A DNA stretch of 64,000 nt. Source: Roridomyces roridus. Its lineage: Eukaryota; Basidiomycota; Agaricomycetes; Agaricales; Mycenaceae. The notes beneath the pieces were generated by a model. That model saw only the letters and a list, made by a program, of their open reading frames with translations. It had not been told where the DNA came from and searched no databases. Location of the stretch: contig JARKIF010000010.1 in assembly GCA_029378245.1 (NCBI GenBank), forward strand, positions 1,550,001 to 1,614,000, given 5' to 3'. A program made the translations under genes and the position numbers. Below are positions 57,101 through 64,000 of this stretch, piece by piece. Each line of letters opens with the position of its first letter. The first letter of the stretch is position 1.

Positions 57101-59493
57101 CATGCAACCGCTGCCATCGTGCCGCCGGCGGTCTCCACAGCAGAGAACACCTGGCCGCGGATGATAGCCAGTTCGACAGCCAGGGCACGTGGCGCTGCCC
57201 CAGACGCATAAAGAACGGCAGTCTCGCCGGCGGAATGTCCGAGGACAATATCCGGGGTCACGCCGAGATGGACTAGCAAGTCGAACAGTGCCATTTGAAA
57301 CATGGCTATGGCGGGGAGGGTCAGTTCGATGCGCCACACTGCGGGGAAATCGGATGAGGATTCGCCAAACAAGCCATGGTCGTGGATGATGGAATTGCCT
57401 GTCCGACGTCGGAAGACAGTGTCCATGTCGAGAATGCTGTCTCGAAACACAGGGAAGGTGCGGATCAGTTCTTTGCCCACTGCAATGAGGTGAGTTACGG
57501 AGCAAAGACGAGAAGCTTAGAGGACTCACTTCTATCGTGTTGAGGACCTTGTCCAGAAAAGACAAACACGAGAGGCACGACGTCGCGGCTACAGTATTGC
57601 GGAGTGGAAAATCGGATGGGCATGTCAGGGCTGGGAGGTAACAAGGCATACGATCGCCACGTCATCTGTTTCGCTCGTCGACCGAGCAGAGTTGACATGG
57701 CTGCACGTTCGCAATCAGGGACAGTGTTCACGACATCGGAGATCTGGGTGGAGATAGTGGTGGTGCTTCGGGGCGACAAGCCTCCGGCCACGAGTAAGAT
57801 AGGACCATCGCATGCCGTATTGGATGAGACGGGGAGTGATTGAGGCGGTGCCTCCAAAACGACATGGCCATTTGATCCCCCAATTCCAGAGCTTGACATA
57901 GATATCAAGGGTCCGATACCGGCACCCATCCTCGGGAGCGCAGTGGGTTGATTGGGCACTCGGAGGTTGTATTCGCGCCATTTGATGGCCGGGTTCGGCG
58001 TCGAGAGGTTGACGTTGGGAGGGATGATCCCATGTTCAAAGATCGACAGGACTTTGGAGAGGGAGGCCAGGAATGAGGTAATCTCAGTGTGCCTAGGGAC
58101 TTGTCAGATATCTCCCTTGTGCAGTAGGATGTGGACCTACCCGATATTTCCCTTGACGCTGCCGATCACAAGCTCCTCTGGTCGTTGAAAGTGCTGGCCG
58201 ACCCAATTCACTTCGGTAGGATCTCCCTTTGCCGTCCCTGATAAACATGAGAGTGTGTTGAAAGAAAAAAGGGGTGTAATATACCAGTTGCGTGCAATTC
58301 CACGTAGGCCACCTCACTAGGGTTTCTCCCGGCGCGTTGGAACGCCTGTTTCATCGCTTCGGCTTGGTATTCAGCGACGGGTGCTCCAGGAGGGCCCCCT
58401 GCGCCGGTGGAGTTGATAGACGTTCCGAGGATCTGAGGACCTGTCAGACCCAATCAGTACCACTCGAGTTATCCGTACCGTCGCGTAGATATGATCATGG
58501 TCCCGCAATGCGTCTTCGAGGGGTTTGATTACAACGACCACGCAACCCTCGGCTCTCCCAAAACTGAAGAAATTCGTCAACGTAGCCGCAGATGCCATCA
58601 TATGGCTTACCCATCTGCGGAGGCATCAAAGGGCTTGCATTTGCCGTCCTTCGGGAGGAGGCCGCCTTGAGAATAGTTCATCCATTCCAAGAGGCTAGCT
58701 CGACAACTTGAACGGCGACTTGGATTGGTTGAGCAATTGGCTTACCGATGGTTCAACTGGCACCCTCCAACGACCGCCGCTTCACAGTCCCCCGCACCGA
58801 GTGCCTGAACGGCGATGTGCATGGCGGTCATGCTGGAGCTGCATGCCGTGTCCACGGGAACGGAGGGACCTAACAGATCGAGGTGGTTTGAGATGCGGTT
58901 GGCGATCATGGACGGTAACCCCCCAAAAGAGCCGTGTGGTTCGTAGTCATCCTGGGGTCATTGTTAGAAATTTGTCGGCGGATAACAGCGGGTCTCACGG
59001 GGAAAGAAACATTCGTGATGTCGATCGCCGTTCCAGCCATGTAGCATCCAACGGCTCTACGACGATAGTCGATTCCCGAGTCCAGGAGAGCGAGGAAGGA
59101 GTGTTCCAAGAGCTTGCGAGTCGCGGGGGAGAGCGCTCTGGCGTCTTTGGCGGAGATGCCGAACTCGATGTGATCGAAGAGGTCGATATCTTTGAGAAAA
59201 GATCCATTTGCGACAGCGATTTGGCCCAGGCCCGGGCCTTTCAATCTTCGAAAAATGGGTGAGGAACGTGGAAGGCATCCGGCAAAGTGCACGTACGCTT
59301 CGACGTCGAACCTAGTAGTCGGCATCGGTTCGTAGGACTGTCCATACTTCAACAGAAACTCGAAGAAGGAAGGATGGTCGAGGTTCGTCTCCTTGCCGCT
59401 GGGAAGAGCGGCGGAAATTCCAACCTGAACAACAAGTGGTCAGAGTGGGTCATTTCCGGCAGTGTAGCTTACTATTGCGATGGGCTTCTGCAT
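51160..59493 (-). CDS. Reducing-type polyketide synthase with C-terminal thioester reductase
   Basis: Starts at ATG 59491-59493 (MQKPIAI, intron, VGISAALPSG) and is split by many short introns. Domains in order: KS (about 59.5-57.8 kb) with VPVDTACSSSMTAM, YVELHATG and SVKGNIG; AT (57.5-56.5) with VLGHSAGETAV; DH (56.4-55.2) with HVIRGEPIWP, an exact HxxxGxxxxP; a middle region (55.1-53.7) with LLPGGTLLLAEPN and weak dehydrogenase-like parts but no clear ER; KR (53.7-53.0) with YVLLGGIGSLGAAVA and FSSFAAVFGTGGQTNY; ACP near 52.7 with YGIDSLAAG; and reductase (52.4-51.2) with VLLTGTTGAVGCHLLAHLL and YLQSK. The product should leave as an aldehyde or alcohol. No frame break was seen in the motifs. 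The methyltransferase/ER status of the middle region is uncertain. Confidence 0.85.
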
Positions 59494-59531
59494 ATCAGGG
59501 CAAGTCAACTGTGCAATCCATGGTGGAATGT

Positions 59532-59546
59532 TCAGCTTTTATAAGA
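59532..59546 (-). promoter_or_regulatory. TATA box of the PKS gene
   Basis: Minus strand CTTATAAAAGCTGAA, about 40-50 nt upstream of the PKS ATG. The relic at 62.5-62.7 kb keeps a related CTTATAAG at the same distance. Confidence 0.55.
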
Positions 59547-60923
59547 CACAAGACTAGGCAGTGGCACGGGTTCGCCATACCCGCGCGGCTGAACCCGTCG
59601 CGCGCATACGCGATAGGTACGGGTACGGGTAGCGATCCAGCTACCCGTTGTCAGCGGAGTGGATCGATTTCTAGTACTTCGCCAGGTGGGATTAATTCAG
59701 ATTAGGCCAGCCATAGTTCGGGGGTGGTGGGTTGTGACCGTTTGTGGCTTTAATGTGAGCAGATTAAAGGATGGGCAGCATTGATATCTTTTTCTCTATC
59801 TTTTCTACCACATGTTTTTTTCTTGCTTTCTATTGTTCTCCACAACCCATGACTTCCGTTCCATATGGGTCCCGTGAATAACGCCTCATGGCCGTAGATA
59901 CATGGCTTTATGAATACGGGTTCCCACTTCCAACAAACTTCCAATATAATCCATCTGTCCCTGCCTCGACAATAGTTTACTGTTTTACCTGCGGGTAGCT
60001 GCCTGAGCCAGGCTCAACTGATAGATGCCGTTTCCGGGAAGCTCATCATGTCACAGGCACACATAAAGATGAAACCATGCGCCCACAGAGGATCCCGAAG
60101 GAAAATTAGTTCAACTTTCTATGGATCCGGAACGAATGATTCACAATAAGTCGCATTCGTAAATCCATGTGATCAGGCACGGCATGGTCAAACTTGGAAA
60201 TCCAACATCAAATGTCTCAACTCCGATTCCCGAAGGTTGCGTCTTTTTTCCGAACAACCAAAATGACAATTCTGCTACCTCCCTGTATCCTGCCATAATA
60301 GATTTGTGTCTAAAATGTTGAATACGGTCTACCCAATTGCAACCACTGACAAGGCTACCCGCAGCCCATTTCGCCAGGTGGCGCCACCCTGGCGAATGAT
60401 GGCTTTCCGACGGTTCATTTGTAAAAACAATGATTTTGCACCCGGGCGCAGTGCGCACAGAACAGTACGCCAACGGTCGTCTTACTTACATACACCATAT
60501 TCGCTATGTACCGACTACATGTACCCATCCACTGGAGCGGACAAGGGGACATCAAGACCAAGTATACGTTGTACAATGGGAGCTGCCTGAGCCTCAGAGT
60601 CAGAATGGAAATAGATTTGAGACAATTGGACATCCGGACCAGTGAGCGAGTATAAAAGGACACCGAGTCGGGTACGATCGGAAACAAGGAGTTAAATTAC
60701 ATGCCAAGGAATGTGGTGCGGCAGCGGAGCCGTCGAGTCGATAACGAGAGTCGGGGATCACCAGCAAGGCAATCAGTAGAAATTCTCAGAAATCAAAATG
60801 GAAAAAATATCTTCAAGACTTCATGCTGCACGCGTGGATACACCGGGTCCTGGCATAGACAACCAGATGGATGTGGGTTCGGGACCTTGGTTGTAATAAT
60901 GAGCTTGTGAGCTTGCGCTATGG
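59547..60923. other. Intergenic upstream of PKS
   Basis: Contains a block of ACGGGTACGGGTA-type short repeats at 59575-59650 and a CGCCAGGTGGCGCCACCCTGGCG palindromic stretch near 60371-60395. No coding sequence is supported. Confidence 0.5.
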
Positions 60924-60932
60924 AATTCCGAG

Positions 60933-62490
60933 GGGCTTACAGAAACTGCCGCACTGCCGCACTTTTGCCGCAGCAGCTACCGCACTGAACCGCGTGGTGC
61001 CGCACTGATGTCACACTACCGCAGTGTCACGCTTTGGTCGCAGCTGCGGCAGTTTGCTTAAAGGTGCTACCAAACTTAAAATGAGATTAACGGCTGAATT
61101 TGTAGCCTACTACCTGAGGACTCTTTCACTGGTGTCCGTTTTTGCAAAAGGCAAGTGGGTTGCGAGTTAAACCAATTTTAATGAACATCGGCTAAAGTGG
61201 GTACTAGTAAGTCGAGCCTGTTTCGAACGATGAAGGGCCACCAAAATGCGTGCAAATGCTTTGTGGGGAATCTAACGGATGCCTTCTGACTACCAATGCC
61301 TCCGAGAGTAGTCAGCAGCTCGGAACTGATTTCAATTTGTGCATTCACGTTGTGTGACCTTGTTTGGTGCACGCTCCTTGGCTTGAACCACCACCATCGC
61401 CGAGATAGTTCTGGTCCCGGCGGACCACGCTCACGAATCTTCGGTCTTCCATCGGCCTCTGTGATTCATCCTGATCCAGTTCAAAGTTCAGAATATTGGC
61501 CTGGAGAGTCTAGAGCTGCGGTTGAAGATGCTGGTGAGTTCATTCCGCTCATTTGCCACCCTCCTGTGGCTCAGATATTGGGTCGCGCTCCAGTACTTGT
61601 CGATCAGGCAAAAGGCAAAGTCGATTCGCCGTGCAACATTGAATGCGCAAGGAGATAAACTTGAAGTTGACTGGGTCGGTGACACCAAGTCATACAGGCC
61701 TTTTGCTCGAAAGCAGGTGCCGTGACACTGCCGCAACTGATGCTCCGAGCGTACGATTAGTCTAAACCATCGCAAAATTGACTATCTGGGTGCCCCGAGG
61801 GAGTTACGCCCTCGGAACAGCTGCCACTTTGTTCGACACATTTACTTAAAAACTGATTTATCTCCTGTTTGAACTTTCGCACTCGGAAACGGTCAACGGC
61901 AGCTTGGATGAGAACAAACCATCCATCCAAGGGTGTCCATGTCTCGAGAGGAAAAAATTTAGAGCAAAGTGCGGTAGTTTACAACTGCTGCTGAATTGTC
62001 ACACTGCCGCACTGTCACGCCGCTTAGGTGCCGCACTGCGGTGCGGCAGTTACCGCTTTACCGCAGCTTCCAAAAATTTGCCGCGACTTTTTCGTTCAGC
62101 TGCCGCACTGTAAGTGGTACTTTACCGCAGTTGACCGCAAGGTGCCGCACTGGACCGATTTAAGTATGTAAGTATAGTTGAAAATTTGGATGATCTCTGT
62201 TCGATTTGGGGTTCTGTGGGACTCCAGATACAATACCTTTCCCTTGATAGGTGAATCATGCAGAGGGCAGGCTCCAACTCTAAATCCAAGTTCAAAATCA
62301 GATGAAACAGGCTCAATTACAGGTTCTTTGCGACTCCAGATACAATGGCTTAACGTACGACAGCCCAACATGCTTAGGGAAGTCTTCGACCATATACAAC
62401 AGCTTGCTGTGAATTTACCTACCGCAGCTGCATGCCGCACCACTACCGCAACTACCGCTGCGGCAGCAGTGCGGTAGTTTCTGTAGGCCC
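60933..62490. mobile_element. Non-autonomous TIR element, 1.56 kb, with GCCGCAC subterminal repeats
   Basis: Inverted ends GGGCTTACAGAAACTGCCGC and GGGCCTACAGAAACTACCGC, flanked by the exact direct repeat AATTCCGAG (9 bp) at 60924-60932 and 62491-62499. 8-9 bp fits hAT or Mutator-like elements. Dozens of GCCGCAC / GTGCGGC motifs fill both subterminal parts and an inner block at 61960-62160. No intact transposase frame is visible. Confidence 0.75.
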
Positions 62491-62499
62491 AATTCCGAG

Positions 62500-62667
62500 G
62501 GACTATCCATAGCTCAACAGAAACTCGAAGACGGAAGGATCGTCGAGATTCGTTTCCGTGCATTTGCCGCTGGGTAGGGCCGCGGAAATCGCAACCTAGG
62601 ATGACAAGTGGTCAGCGCAAGGTCGTTGTTCAGGAGTGTGGCTCACTATGGCGATGGGCCTCTGCAT
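62500..62667 (-). pseudogene. Relic of the PKS 5' end
   Basis: ATG at 62665-62667 starts MQRPIAI, then the same intron position, then ISAALPSGKCTETNLDDP and FEFLLSYG followed at once by a stop. It matches 59345-59493. Only the first KS codons remain, cut off by the neighbouring TIR element. It shows that a second PKS copy once existed here. Confidence 0.75.
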
Positions 62668-62919
62668 ACCGCGAGAGTGAGCTGGGGAACGGGAGGTGGT
62701 GTCCGGCTTATAAGATAAGAAACAGGACCAGCTGCGAATAAGATCCCCAAGCGAAGTGAGACCGTGGCTTCCTCAAAACAGGCATGAGCGCTAGAAGTCA
62801 CCTTGGTATCAATCCAGCGCGTTTGAGCCATTGCAATGGAAACGTCAGAAAAGCATGGATCTGGGGCGCAGCCAGTGGCCGGAGGAAGAAAGCCGTGGCA
62901 GGAAGATGTGACGGGGATG

Positions 62920-63190
62920 AATCAGCGATTCCCGATCTCCTCGATATGTACGTACCGCTCAGAGCAGTATACGAATGGACATGATCGAAGACGGCGTCCG
63001 CTCCAAGGGCGCGTACGAGAACAAAGTGCCATGGAGATGCGGTGGGGACGGCGTGAATGCTCCCGAGTCTGGCGATTTCCATGCTGGCATAACCTATGGC
63101 GATGGCTTCTGCCCAAGTATCAGGGGAAGTCGGCTTGAAGTCGGCTGTACCGTCCTGTACGAGAGGAGTGCTCGACTGTCACTGAAATTG
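62920..63190 (-). pseudogene. Fragment of an MDR-type oxidoreductase
   Basis: Minus strand reads YASMEIARLGSIHAVPTAS then WHFVLVRALGADAVFDH, which is the cofactor-binding part of medium-chain (quinone/enoyl reductase or zinc-binding) dehydrogenases. The glycine-rich turn in front is damaged and no start or C-terminus is found. It could be a relic tailoring enzyme of the PKS locus. Confidence 0.5.
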
Positions 63191-63746
63191 GACCTCAAGA
63201 CCGTGAGATTATCAAGCGAGACCCGAATGCGATTCCGGCGAGAGGATTGGGCCCGACAGCCTGGGGTTGCATCGCGGTGGACGGAGGAAGAAAGTTGCGT
63301 CAGCACCACGTGACAGGAGTAAGCGAATGATCCGCACTCACATCATCAACACATCACCGTATCCTCGCCTTGTCCTCGCTTCTCCGTCACCCCTCCAGCG
63401 CTTCACTTAGCGGTGGACGGTGCTGCACGTGGCCGTCGGATCAATGGCGGCGCCAACCCTTGTCCTTAACTGTCGACCATTGAACCTTCGCGCTCAATTG
63501 ACCAGCCATTAATCCACCAGCCTACTACTTATAGTACTGCTCTGGCAGCCTTCCTGACTTGGTGTGCATACAGCTGGGAGTCGGGACTCGCACATGCTCC
63601 GATTTCGCGAGACTGACCGCCTCGTTGACGCCTGGCAACACGACCCGGATTTTGTTCCGACATACTCAAAAATAAATCGCAAGCTGCAAACGGCTGAGAA
63701 ACTCTGAAACTCTCAACTATTTTGGTGGACACGATCATATCGATAT
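63191..63746. other. Intergenic
   Basis: 3' flank of the dehydrogenase gene. No gene or repeat recognised. Confidence 0.45.
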
Positions 63747-64000
63747 CTAGGCTACCAAGACACCTCTGTAACGCATCCGCCCCTCGCGCAGTCTCGCCAT
63801 ACCCTCCTCCACCCCCGCCTTCGTCATCGGGAAGTGTTCAATGATAGGCTTGACCTGGTGCGCGGCTGCGAACTGCAGCATCTTGGTGTGCACCGCACGC
63901 GACGCCACTACCGATCCTTGGAACCTGATACCTTGGGCGAGCAAAGGCATCGTCGGGATTGCAAGTGGTTCGTTGCTAATTGTCAATGGGTAAATGCTTC
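63747..64000 (-). CDS. Zinc-type alcohol dehydrogenase (MDR), C-terminal part
   Basis: Open frame from the window edge to a stop at 63747. It reads LLAQGIRFQGSVVASRAVHT, MLQFAAAHQVKPIIEHFPMT, EEGMARLREGRMRYRGVLV. This is the usual C-terminal end of NAD(P)-dependent alcohol dehydrogenases (GS.V.S......L.FAA...V.P..E..P). The catalytic zinc site and Rossmann fold would be beyond 64000. It is near the PKS on the same strand and might reduce an aldehyde released by the PKS reductase domain; this link is inference. Confidence 0.75.
   Translation of the reverse strand, partial: SIYPLTISNEPLAIPTMPLLAQGIRFQGSVVASRAVHTKMLQFAAAHQVKPIIEHFPMTKAGVEEGMARLREGRMRYRGVLVA

Noticed and set aside
59575..59650. 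ACGGGTACGGGTA repeats as possible telomere-like sequence
   Set aside because: Too short and irregular, and the unit is not a TTAGGG-type repeat.
61178..61775. Short minus-strand frames inside the 1.56-kb TIR element as a possible hAT transposase remnant
   Set aside because: No hAT dimerisation motif or DDE residues could be recognised.
1..64000. LTR retrotransposons, CRISPR arrays, rRNA genes
   Set aside because: No direct terminal repeats with reverse transcriptase, no regular spacer arrays and no rRNA-like sequence were found by eye.

Overview
The window looks like nuclear DNA of a basidiomycete mushroom (Agaricomycetes). The genes are split by many short GT-AG introns of about 45-60 nt. 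The content also fits: F-box-like proteins, cytochrome P450s, a secreted pepsin-like protease, an O-fucosyltransferase-like protein, a chitin deacetylase with a lectin tail and a large multidomain polyketide synthase (PKS). No bacterial operons, CRISPR arrays or rRNA genes are seen. No species is assigned.

Layout. 1-10.2 kb: a partial F-box-like gene and a decayed relative, an aspartic protease carrying an in-frame stop, a small hAT-like MITE, and a tandem duplication holding a broken P450, an intact small gene and an intact P450. 10.9-16.2 kb: two low-complexity single-copy genes, the second with a probable C-terminal membrane anchor. 16.7-39.6 kb: a mosaic of duplications and transposons. 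Three copies of a multi-pass membrane protein gene (each with an apparent lesion) surround an O-fucosyltransferase-like gene. Next to that gene sits a complete 3.86-kb Tc1/IS630-type transposon with about 308-bp terminal inverted repeats (TIRs), a DD34E transposase and a convergent 566-aa second gene. Behind it is a deleted F-box pseudogene; the intact F-box gene is in a second copy of the same block at 38 kb, which lacks the transposon.

40-50 kb: a four-pass membrane protein gene, P450 relics, a tRNA-like sequence, three small non-autonomous DNA transposons (one inside a coding exon with a perfect 8-bp target duplication), a chitin deacetylase/ricin-B gene and another TIR element. 51-59.5 kb: an 8.3-kb PKS gene on the minus strand, KS-AT-DH-(degenerate middle)-KR-ACP-reductase. 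60-64 kb: a 1.56-kb TIR element inserted beside a relic of the PKS 5' end, an oxidoreductase relic, and the C-terminal part of an alcohol dehydrogenase running off the window. The PKS and the nearby dehydrogenase may be part of a secondary-metabolite cluster; this is inference.

Many genes differ from an intact reading frame by one base or one small indel. This may be real decay in a repeat-rich region or residual assembly error; read-level checks would separate the two. Exon boundaries were read by eye from splice signals and frame continuity. Where a multi-exon gene is given as one span, the span includes introns.
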